The notes beneath the pieces are model-generated. The model searched no databases. It saw nothing but the letters and a program-made list of their open reading frames with translations, and was not told where the DNA came from. A DNA stretch of 64,000 nucleotides, from contig OY744611.1 in assembly GCA_963556255.1 (NCBI GenBank), positions 1,643,530-1,707,529 on the forward strand, written 5' to 3'. The translations under genes were made by a program, and so were the position numbers. The DNA is from Allolobophora icterica. Its lineage: Eukaryota; Annelida; Clitellata; Crassiclitellata; Lumbricidae. Of this stretch, positions 53,104 to 62,345 are shown piece after piece (positions within the stretch are counted from its first letter, which is position 1; the number at the start of each line of letters is the position of its first letter).

Positions 53104-53480
53104 GTCAATCTTTAAATAGCGTGGATCGATTTGTACATACCGTTTATAAAGTGATGATTCCGAGTTCGTGAGGCGGACTAGTAATGGAATAGTTATCCCA
53201 TCCGGCTGACCGATTCTTTATCTGTAGCGAGAAAGTCCGATTTTTAGGTTCATTTGGTTGAATTAGTTGAACCGTAGAAAGGGGCGTTTCACGTCAATCA
53301 CGTCAATCACGTCAATCTAAAAATAGCGTGGTGCGACTTGTACATACCATTTATAAAGTGCCAATTCCGAGTTCGTGAGGCGGTTTAGTGAAGGAATAGT
53401 TGTCCCATCCGACTGACCGATTCTTTATCTGTCATGAAGAAGTCCGATTTTTAGGTACATTTGGTTTAATTAGTTGAATT
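53095..53480. repeat. tandem duplication of about 190 bp
   Basis: Units 53095-53280 and 53281-53480 both start ggggcgtttcacgtcaatc and share ttccgagttcgtgaggcgg and gtccgatttttaggt. The second unit has a triplicated acgtcaatc. No gene. Confidence 0.85.
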
Positions 53481-53529
53481 TCGAGAAACTGTGCATTTTA
53501 AGCGCCGCTGCTAAAGTTCCCGACCAGCT

Positions 53530-54449
53530 CAACCGACCGCCATCTAGCGACATGAGGTGGTTACCGACACTATGACAAAGAGTGATAGAGTACCAACGGA
53601 ACCGTTGCACATGACAAACAAGCGTTATGTCGATGCCGAGATCGCGGCCACCAGACAGTACGCAGTCGATCAGGATGCTATCATTAGAGGTAATCACGTT
53701 CTCAAAACTGGCGACACCATGACTGGTAATTTGGCTATGGGCGGTAAGAAAGTGATTGGGCTTTACACAGGCGCCTCAACATCTAATAGCGATGCGGCGA
53801 GCATCGGGCAGGTGACAAGGATTGTTACCGGCAAAATGGCAAAGTTAAGTAAAATACCAACGGAGCCTTTGAACGTGGCGAATAAACAGTATGTCGACAC
53901 CCAGGCTGTTGCTATTAAAAGGTATTCAGACAGTAAAGAGCCTGCTGTACGACAGTACTTGAATAGCATCAATTTTTGCAATTACAGCGGCCACATTCCA
54001 CCCATGCCCAAAAACATTTCCGAAACGGGTTTTAAAGCCTCAGCCAGCGATTCTATCCCCACTAACCCAGCACATTTGGCATTCAACTCAGGAGTCGTAG
54101 GTGAGTGGAGAGTCCCGCCTGCCGCGGCTGATGCTATTTTAGGGACTTTTTAAATATTGAATCTCCGACGCCGGTGCGAATATGGAAGGTTAGTCTGGCT
54201 GGGGTGACTGCTAGTCGTATCACGTCCTGGAAGATTTTTGGGAGTACTCAAACAACCTCGACAATCGTGAGTGCACAACTACTCACCTCCAATACCGCTT
54301 TGACTGATTCTATGCAGGAGTTTACCATCAACACTGACACCGCATACAAATCATATAACCTGATGATCCTTGGAACAGAGCCATCACAAGCTAATTTTGG
54401 AATATCCCACTTTCAGATCTATACATATTTTAAAGTTGCGAATACATAA
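53530..54449 (+). pseudogene. Polinton-type fiber, third locus, F5/8C-like head
   Basis: The stem (53557-54153) has repeated MTNKRYVDAEIAATRQYAV, GDTMTGNLAMGGKKVIGL and ANKQYVDTQAVAIKRYSD units, the trimeric fiber pattern. A head follows in the next frame (54155-54449: RIWKVSLAGVTASRITSWKI, TINTDTAYKSYNLMILG, FGISHFQIYTYF), resembling the F5/8C-like head of the copy-2 fiber. A frameshift in a T5 tract near 54150 separates stem and head. It is adjacent to two other open frames on the same strand, so it comes from a third Polinton copy. Confidence 0.6.
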
Positions 54450-54458
54450 GACTTAATA

Positions 54459-54854
54459 ATGGCTGACTCACACTACAAGATTCGTGGTTATCTCCGGCAA
54501 AAAGGAGAAACAAATATGCACAAGTACAACCTCGATGATTTGGTTGGGCTAACCAACTGGGGATATACTATCCCTAAGCCCACCGCAGATATGTTAGCCG
54601 CGGTTCCCCAAATCCACATCGATATTGTGTCGGATAATTACCACAGCCGCGATATTTACATAGCAACCAAAACTGTGACTCTAAGTTCGTGGCAAACGCT
54701 TCCATTAACCGCGGCGCGCTATCCTTATATTACGTTGCAAACTGCAAATGACACAGTCTCGTTAGACCGTGGATTCTGGAGGCTTACAATGTTTGGTGTT
54801 AGTACCGGTGATGCGTCAGTTCGCGTTATAACAGTCGCAGGTTGCATCGATTGA
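54459..54854 (+). CDS. unknown protein next to the fiber, possibly viral
   Basis: 131 residues, open, starting MADSHYKIRGYLRQKGETNM 10 bp after the fiber stop. The middle and end are rich in strand-like segments (IHIDIVSDNYHSRDIYIATK, TVTLSSWQTLPL, YITLQTANDTVSLDRGFWRL). I know no family for it, and copy 1 has no counterpart in this position. Its tight spacing to the fiber suggests a co-expressed virion or attachment protein, but this is inference. Confidence 0.4.
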   Translation: MADSHYKIRGYLRQKGETNMHKYNLDDLVGLTNWGYTIPKPTADMLAAVPQIHIDIVSDNYHSRDIYIATKTVTLSSWQTLPLTAARYPYITLQTANDTVSLDRGFWRLTMFGVSTGDASVRVITVAGCID

Positions 54855-54969
54855 ACAGTTGACATTTCAAGTGGACAATTTGATGCAGCTAGGGCAATAT
54901 TCATTCCAGGGCAAACGAGTTTCCGAATTGAAGGGAAAAAGAGAGGCGTTTAAAGTACTACATCTATCG

Positions 54970-55560
54970 ACTTAAACATAACGTTACTGATAGAGAAACT
55001 ATAAAAAAACAATATCTTTGTACCCAACGCTTACGGAGTCAACAATTTTGTCAGACACAACGTCGCAAACGTTCCGTCTGCAGAAGATCGGCGAAATAGG
55101 AGCATTCCTGAGGTCTGGGGCGATAAGTCGAGGACAACTGTGTAAGAAATATAAGAGGGTTGTAGATGTGGCTAATGGGGCCTCGGCCGGCCTTGCTATG
55201 GTTAGTCTTGGAACTGGGGTGGGTGGGGCAGCTATGCTAGCCACTGGTATTGGTTTTATTCCTGGTATTGTTCTAGAGAGTTTAGCCATAGCGACGAGTT
55301 TTCTGGATATTATTGGAAATATTGTTAGTAGAAGTTTTGTTGCTAAAGCTTCAAAACACGACGAAATTTGTATTTTGACGGAAAGTAAACTAAACACTGT
55401 TCATGACCACATTTGAAAGGCCTTGGAGGACACGGCTATTAGCGATGAAGAGTATAAGCTTATTCTTTGAGAGGAGGAGAAATATAGAACAATGAAACGT
55501 GATATACAAAGCAAGAATGGAAAAAAGAGTTGCCGAGTCAAAGCAAAGACGACATGGTGG
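54970..55560 (+). pseudogene. Polinton membrane protein, third locus
   Basis: Reads TFRLQKIGEIGAFLRSGAIS, LCKKYKRVVDVANGASAGLA, then a hydrophobic stretch (MVSLGTGVGGAAMLATGIGF, IPGIVLESLAIATSFLDIIG) and VAKASKHDEICILTESKLN. TGA at 55414-55416 and a second stop near 55470 interrupt the KALEDTAISDEEYKLIL continuation. It aligns throughout with the copy-1 gene at 38502-39077, including the LCKKY and ISDEEY blocks. Here it is on the same strand as the fiber, unlike copy 1, so gene order differs or a rearrangement occurred. Confidence 0.65.
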
Positions 55561-55794
55561 CGGATCTAATCAAGAAACTAACCAGCGCTGGGTCTTCTCC
55601 GCGAACCACGATATAAAAATTTTCATCGTAGGCGGTTGGAGTAGTGAGTCTGTTATTCCTAGCGCACCACCACTCTACGATTAGTGTGGGTTATAAGTTT
55701 TACTGAGAAGTCCAAACCACGCCACTGCGGAAGGAGCAAAATGAGGAGATAATCGTGATTGAAAGTCGTGAGGACTTTCGTTCAAAACAAGGCT

Positions 55795-55900
55795 AATTAT
55801 TATTATTATTATTATTATCATTATTTTTTTTATTTTATTTTTTACCCGAGGTATCAAGGATCCCTCAGGAGTTGGAAAAAAATATTATTTAGGAGCAGAG

Positions 55901-55992
<92 letters not shown>

Positions 55993-55993
55993 C
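55795..55993. repeat. (TTA)n microsatellites
   Basis: Two tracts, 55795-55820 and 55900-55992, separated by about 80 bp of unique sequence. The long Tyr frame is an artefact. Confidence 0.97.
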
Positions 55994-56099
55994 CATATTC
56001 ATACATTAGCTATCCATTTGCGGTTTCGCAGAGGTTTAGGAGGAGGAAGAGGCTTATTGATCTGTTTTTCCACTGTAATAAGTAGACCTGCTGGTTTGT

Positions 56100-56765
56100 G
56101 TTTCAAGGGCATACAGTGGAAAAACACAGTGAAAACGGAATCAGGGGAATACAGTGGAAAAACACAGTGAAAACGGCATCGACCAACAGCTCTTCGAACG
56201 ATGGTCGATTTCAGTCGTTCTAAGACCTGGCATGCTAAATTTAATCAACGGCTGCTCGTTTATGTACGAGTTTGATTCGTTTTTTGGAGATTTGTGATAG
56301 ATGGACAAGATTTCTTAAGCACAACAAGAATTTTTTTTCGGTGATGGACGCAAACGTTGTTGATTTGATAGTGTCAGTCTTCATCTGGTTTTGACTATCT
56401 TTGTTATACGATATACATTTTTTAGTAAGGGTCGCAAGCAAACCCCACCATAAATGTGACTTGCTCTGACAAAAGGAGGCTATTGTCAAAAAATTTATTT
56501 TTTTTACATATTTTGGGCTTAAAATGACAAATAATAATTTCTGTTTAAAATGTTGAAAAAATTATTATTTTATTCTTATTGGTTCCAGTGATATGAATTT
56601 TGGAATGATTTACAAAAGGAGGCTATTGTCAAAAAATTTACCTTTACATATTTTGGGTTTAAAATGACAAATAATAATTTCTGTTTAAAATGTTGAAAAA
56701 ATTATTATTCTATCTTTATTGGTTCCAGAGATATGAATTTTAGAATTATTTACAAAAGCAGTTGC
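56100..56765. repeat. short tandem duplications
   Basis: A 40-bp unit (tacagtggaaaaacacagtg) occurs twice at 56115-56175. A ~150-bp unit (acaaaaggaggctattgtca) is tandemly duplicated at about 56470-56760 with an intact ggttccagtgatatgaattt in each. No gene. Confidence 0.8.
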
Positions 56766-56821
56766 ATTGGTCCATTGTGCAGCTTATTGACTGAAACCAT
56801 TGTGTACTTTAGCTATGCATT

Positions 56822-57063
56822 GATTTATTATTTATTTATTTATTCCGGATATTTCTATAACGCCTCTCGAATTGTACTACTACTCAGAGACGCTCCCGAC
56901 TACAGCATTTGATACTGTGTTGGAATTTTCACGCCGAAGCGCCACGAACAATTGCGAGTGAAGGACTTGTTCAAGGTCCGTACGCAACGGCTAGAGTGGG
57001 ATTCGAACCTGCAACCCTCCGGTCACAAGGCGCCGAACTTACCACTGAGCCACCTCGCCCCAC
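56822..57063 (-). mobile_element. tRNA-derived SINE (minus)
   Basis: Read from 57063 down: GGGGCGAGGTGGCTCAGTGG (A-box-like) and GCAGGTTCGAATCCCACTC (perfect B box) about 45 bp apart, then a body. It ends in (TAAA)n at about 56822-56842. No unambiguous target duplication was found. Confidence 0.75.
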
Positions 57064-57640
57064 AAATGATGGTTGCATCAATTAAGTCATCGTGTAACCT
57101 GAAATGGGAACATGCAAATGTACATGTTTTATACAGCGACTGTATTGCCTCGACCTTGATCATTGATCAGATGAGAAACTTCATCACCGCTGCCCGTATG
57201 GATCAGAACCACGCAATTTAAGGTCCCAGTGTAACATACCAACCGTGATAGACCAAGGTTTTAAATCACTAAAGTATTAAATGCCGCCTTCGGGAGGCGA
57301 ACCGAGATTGGAACAATCATGCCTAAGGCTCTAACCAATGTAGCTACTGTGCCAGCTATGACAAGACCCATGTGTTGTTTGTCATATCTATCGTATTTTG
57401 GAATGATTCCACCGCACTCGATAGATGGCTACGTCTGCAGTCGCTAAGATGGGTAGCTTGGTCCAGAAAGATCTTCTCGACTGAAGATTTAAGTGGACCA
57501 GCACTAGAGTTTCTTTATTTATGAAGCGAAGTAAGCCGTGTAGGTACGCAAAATTGCGGATTTTTCACCATTTATCCGAATCTGTAACTTAAAATTGAAT
57601 TGGAGCGATTCGATTTCTTAGCCTACAGCGTTTATGTATA
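57064..57640. other. intergenic, possible second SINE head relic
   Basis: No gene. On the minus strand near 57290-57350, GGTTAGAGCCTTAGGCATG and TCGGTTCGCCTCC weakly resemble tRNA A and B regions, which may be a decayed SINE. Confidence 0.3.
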
Positions 57641-57860
57641 GGCCTGTCTGTGCGTCTGTGCGTCGGTCTCTCTATGCCTCTGTATTTGTGTGTGTGTTCC
57701 TGTCTATATGGGCGTCTCTTCTGTTTGTTTGTCTGTCGGTGCGTTGCAGACAGACAGACAGACACAGACAGTATATGTGTGTATGTATGTTTGTGTATGT
57801 ATGTGTGTAGGTGTGTGTGTTTGTGTGTGTCTGTGTGTTGTTGTGTGTGTGTTATTGAGT
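57640..57860. repeat. GT-rich simple sequence
   Basis: Degenerate (tgtg)n and (tctg)n tracts. Cysteine-rich frames across it are artefacts. Confidence 0.85.
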
Positions 57861-58059
57861 TATTTTAATTGCCTGGTGCAGTAGGAGAACGATGAGAAGG
57901 TGGCAGACTTAGGGCTGGGAGAGTTATAAGCATAGGCACTGCTTAAAAGCCGATCTGTTTATACGGGCTAGCTGGTCACGAGAATGCTTGTAATCTCATT
58001 TCTTTACCCTGAATGACCATTCCTTTCCCTCTGGCAGGCCCTTGAGAGCGCCAACAGGT

Positions 58060-58195
58060 TGGGGTTTCAGATTCACTCGTTTTAAGGGTTTTTTAAGCTT
58101 TCAGAACGCCACCTAGCGACTGCGTCAACTCCGGTTTCAGATTCACTCATTGTAAGGGTTTTTAAGCTTTCAGAACGCCACCTAGCGACTGCGCT
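58060..58195. repeat. tandem duplication, about 70 bp
   Basis: ggtttcagattcactcgttt and the following aagctttcagaacgccacc occur twice. Confidence 0.85.
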
Positions 58196-58228
58196 GTAAC
58201 GCCTACTTAACCCCTACTATTACACACC

Positions 58229-58527
58229 GGGTTTGCTCGGTAGTCTAGTAGTTAGCGCGCTGGACTGTCAATCGAGAGATCGGCGGTTCAAATCCCCTCC
58301 AGGGCAGAAATTCGGTTCCAGATTTTTGTTCCACTTGCACCCCCTAGCCAACTCAGCTATGATGAGTACACTGACCGTTCACTGTCAGTGAGAACATGAG
58401 ACGGCGAGGGAGAGGATTGGCCACCCGCCCTCATATGCCGAGGCTAAGAAAATGAAGTCGCTAACACTTCATACCCATGGCTGCCTCCTGGCTAGCTTAA
58501 GGGACTGCTCTTCTTCTCTTCTTCTTC
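58229..58527 (+). mobile_element. tRNA-derived SINE with 12-bp target duplication
   Basis: The head TAGTCTAGTAGTTAGCGCGC (A-box-like) and GGCGGTTCAAATCCCCTCC (perfect B box) are tRNA-like with a plausible anticodon loop (CTGTCAATC). It ends in a (CTT)n-type tail. CTATTACACACC flanks both sides (58217-58228, 58528-58539). Confidence 0.9.
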
Positions 58528-58829
58528 CTATTACACACCACACGAGCACGCACACACCACACACTCCCGCACAAATACATTCACAGGCACAAATACATTC
58601 ACACGCACACAGACAGTGTCACGTGACCAATCACTACTGTTCGTCATTTACTGACCTTCGTTACCGTTACCAGATCGTACTTTAAAGTCACGTCGCATAA
58701 ACAGATCACTTTCGCTCCTCTGATAGCCACAAAATGGCTTATTATTTAATTGATTAATTAATTAATGACCTATTAATTAGCCTAATCAGACTAATTAACC
58801 TAATTGGCTTATCCGCCTACTAATTGTAC

Positions 58830-59316
58830 TACTTTGATGACCGCAGTTTCGGTGGAGCGATGGCGACGGAAACCAGATTGTGTGGGCGGAAGCAAATGAC
58901 GCGATTCAACGTATTCGGATAATTGCTTGTGGATAACACGTTCGACTACAGTAACTTTCGAGATGAAGGACAGGTTCGAGATGGGACGATAGCTGGCCGG
59001 GTCTGTTGGGTCGAGTCGTATTCGGATAATTGCTTGTGGATAACACGTTCGACTACTTTCGAGATGAAGGACAGGTTCGAGATGGGACGATAGCTGGCCG
59101 GGTCTGTTGGGTCGAGTCCCGGTTTCTTGACACGGGGTCGAATGATGGCACGTTTATGTTTCGTGGGTACGGATGCCTGAGTCATGGAAGCATTGATGAG
59201 GGAGGCGAGGTTCGCAGCGAAAACGGTGGAGAGAGATTTAAGCAGCCAGACAGGTGCAGAGTCCAATTCATACTGCTTTGTCGAGGAATCGTCTATGAGT
59301 TTTTGAACTTCGGCGG
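58830..59316 (-). pseudogene. LINE reverse transcriptase fragment (minus), internally duplicated
   Basis: The minus strand gives APVWLLKSLSTVFAANLAS, LINASMTQASVPTKHKRA, PASYRPISNLSFISKVVERV and, further on, QSGFRRHRSTETAV. These are N-terminal reverse transcriptase blocks of a CR1/L2-type LINE. About 105 bp (58912-59016) is repeated at 59017-59118. At 59317-59320 the piece ends at a TTAA where another element begins. Confidence 0.7.
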
Positions 59317-59320
59317 TTAA

Positions 59321-60928
59321 CCCCTTGCCTGGGGAAGCCGTATATATACGTCACATTATGCTCACTATCCATTTTGTTTAGAACTGACCTAACCAAAGTA
59401 TAACTAGAAATGAAATAGTTCTTGCTGGGTGTTAATTTATAGCAAGGGTACTCGTCTGACCACAGTTAATCTCAGACAATCGGTAAATATTTCGGTCAAC
59501 TTCTAATTGTTGCGACGGCACATCAAAGAATTATAAGGAAATAGACAATCAAAGTTCTCTGAGTGCTGCAAAACAAATAGGCTAGGGGAAAATTTTTCAA
59601 AGGGAAAGTGCAGTTGTCGAGCCGTATTGTTTATTAATTTGTGAAGTATCAGCAACTTCAATTATCATGCAACTTCAAGTCTACTGAGTGCTGCAAGACA
59701 AATAGGTGCAAATTTTTCAAAGGGAAAGCAAAGTTGTCAAGCCAGATTGTTTACTAATTTGTGATGTATCAACAACTTCAATTAATCTGCAACTTCAAAG
59801 TTAAAATTTTTCAAAGGGAAAGTCAAGTGTCGAAACCATTCGAGTATGTCGTGTAAAAACAAAAACTGATGTCGAACTGAACTTAAAATAAAATGCCATC
59901 TAGAAATGGTAATCGTTTGAAAATAAGACTTGTCCGCATAATAAACTGTCAGACATTTTACAAAATTCCTGGTTGTACAACATGAGAACTAAACTTAATA
60001 TAAAATACCATCTAAAACTGTCAATCCTTTGAAAATATGGTTTGTTTGCGTAATAAACTTCGATTATGTTCGTCATTTTCATTTCAGGCAATCTGTCAAA
60101 TTTTCAGGCAATCTGTCAAATTTTCATTTCAGGCAATCTGTCAAATTTTCGTCGTCTGATTTCAGGGATTTTACAAAATCCCTGGTTTTTTCAGGGATTT
60201 TGTAAAGTGCCTGAGTGAATCAGGGATTTTACAAATTACCTAAAAATTTCAGGGATTTTACAAAATCCCTGGTTTTACGAATTGCCTGTAACATATATAC
60301 GTCAAGCATGTTATTGATTTTCGCTGGCTTGGGGATGCCGAATAAGTACGTCGTACCAGACTAAATTCTTCTAGATTAGCTATACTGTCGTGCTGAAATT
60401 ATTCTAGGTTAGTTATTCTAGGGTAGGACAAGAGTTATCCATTAGTAAAGGCCGTTTGTTGATAGCTTTCTAGTGTCAACAACTTTAGATTTTGTTTGGT
60501 AAATTTTCGTTTAGTAAAACCATGTCATCAAGAGGTCGTAAGCGAACATCAGCGGAAGTTTTGGCAGAAATATTTACGGACGATAATTCTTTATTCTCTT
60601 CAGATTCAGAATTAGATTATTCAGAATTTGAACTCGATAGCTTAGATAGCGACTACAACGCGAACAGTAGCATACGTTTGATGTTGCACTAAGCGTTAGT
60701 CGCACGTTAAATCACAGCAAATATTTGTCCTGAACAGTGACAATAAGTCTCATTACGAACATTTTCACTTATTTACTCTTGATTTAGTAGTAAAAACTGA
60801 AACTGATACTAGTCTGATACTATTGAAACTAATAAGTTAAAGAGCATCATACAAAATTATGTTTTCAGTTAAATTAATTCCCCAGGAGCTGGTTGTTAAA
60901 CGCATAGGTTATTCCCCAGGCAAGGGGG
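59321..60928 (+). mobile_element. piggyBac deletion derivative
   Basis: The left end CCCCTTGCCTGGGGAA follows a TTAA (59317-59320). The right end read inwards is CCCCCTTGCCTGGGGAA, but its outer TTAA is not visible. The interior holds short tandem repeats (tcagggattttacaaaatcc, 60160-60270) and the start of a transposase frame. The catalytic body of the transposase has been deleted, so the element is non-autonomous. Confidence 0.65.
60492..60710 (+). pseudogene. N-terminus of a piggyBac-type transposase
   Basis: A 66-residue frame starting MFGKFSFSKTMSS, with a likely true start at the internal MSSRGRKRTSAEVLAEIF. An acidic serine/aspartate stretch follows (SSDSELDYSEFELDSLDSD). Acidic N-termini of this kind are usual in piggyBac transposases, and the location inside matching TIRs supports the assignment. 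It ends at a TAA near 60690, with no DDD catalytic core. Evidence is composition and context, not a signature motif. Confidence 0.45.
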
Positions 60929-61192
60929 CTGATCCCAAGGATCCAAGGAAATGATTTTAAATTCCCGGATAATTTTTTTATCAGTCACATAAATATATTA
61001 AATTTGTCATGAAATAGGTGAAATATTATTAAATCAATATGTTTTGCATATAATGTAAGATCTTATTTATTGATATATGCAAAAAACCGAACATTGAAAA
61101 ATTTACACCTGATCAATTGGTGTTTTAGCTAATTTCTCTTGTTTTATCATTGGCGACTTCCGCTTCCTTTCTTCCTCCTTCCATATCTTGAA

Positions 61193-61198
61193 TGAGGT

Positions 61199-61280
<82 letters not shown>

Positions 61281-61390
61281 GCCCTATATACATATCCCGG
61301 GACATATATATATATATATATATATTATATTTCTTACTAAAACTGAAAAAGAAGCAGGATGATATATATATATACAATAATATACATCCC
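61193..61390. repeat. left arm of an inverted repeat, with (TA)n
   Basis: Includes a (TA)n tract (61201-61277), catatcccgggacatat, tttcttactaaaactgaa and caataatatacatcccg. Each recurs in inverted orientation at 62155-62345 on the far side of a LINE tail. Confidence 0.75.
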
Positions 61391-62100
61391 GCTTCTTGCT
61401 GAGAAATTCCCGTCATTCACTTTTCTCTCTAGTGTCCGTGACCTTGGTGTTGTCCTTGACAGTATGCTAACCTTTTCTGAACACATTGTTAATCTTACCC
61501 GTTCTTCTTACTTTCACTTGAGACGGCTTAGAGCAATCCGACGCTCTGTCTCCTCCTCCGTTTTTACCACTATCATCCACGCCTTCATCTGCTCCAGAAT
61601 TGACTACTGTAATTCTGTTTTGATTGGGCTGCCAAAAGTCCGTCTTTCCCCCCTCCAGACTGTTTTAAATGCTGCAGCCAGATTAATAGCCCGACTTCCT
61701 CGCTGGTCTCATATTTCCTCTTTCATGTTCGATCATCTTCATTGGCTTCCCCTTACTGCTCGGATTCAGCTGAAGGTTCTCACTTTAGTCCTTCGGTCCT
61801 GTACAGGCTTAGCACCCAAGTACCTCTGTGACATTGTTCGTCTGCCAATTTCAGCTACTTCCCTCCGTCCATTGCGATCGCTTAATCGACATGATCTTCT
61901 TGTACCACGAGCCAGGACCTCTATGGCCAAAACTCGAGCCTTTTCTTGCATTGGTCCTGCTCTATGGAATCAACTTCCTCCATTGACACGTGCCTCTTTA
62001 TTAGCTGGTGGCCCAAGTGCCTCGTTCCGCTGTCTTAAAACCTCTTTCTATTCACTGGGTCTTTCGCACTGGGAGCGCCTCTGATTAGCGAATACTGTGA
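61390..62100 (+). pseudogene. CR1/L2-type LINE ORF2 C-terminal part
   Basis: One open frame of about 230 residues: SVRDLGVVLDSMLTFSEHI, FHLRRLRAIRRSVSSSV, RIDYCNSVLIGLPKVRL, LQTVLNAAARLIARLPRWSH, LHWLPLTARIQLKVLTLVL, LLVPRARTSMAKTRAFSCIG and LWNQLPPLTR. It ends with ERL and a TGA, followed by gcgctttataaatgtttaga. This is the end of ORF2 and the 3-prime start of a LINE that is still well preserved. The polymerase core is missing, so it is a 5-prime truncated copy. Confidence 0.85.
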
Positions 62101-62154
62101 GAGGCGCTTTATAAATGTTTAGATACAATACCAATACAATACAATATAATTATA

Positions 62155-62345
62155 TATGTATATATATACATATATATCCCGGGATGTATATTATTGCATA
62201 TATTATATCATCCTGCGTCTATTTCAGTTTTAGTAAGAAATATATATATATATAATATATTCCGGGATATGTATATAATATATATATATATAGGTTTATA
62301 TACAATACCTCATATATATATATATATATCCCGGGATGTATATTA
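62155..62345. repeat. right arm of the inverted repeat
   Basis: Inverted match to 61193-61390, including tatcccgggatgtatattat (twice) and ttcagttttagtaagaaat. Confidence 0.75.

Noticed and set aside
55759..56085. Tyrosine-rich frame
   Set aside because: Translation of a (TTA)n microsatellite.
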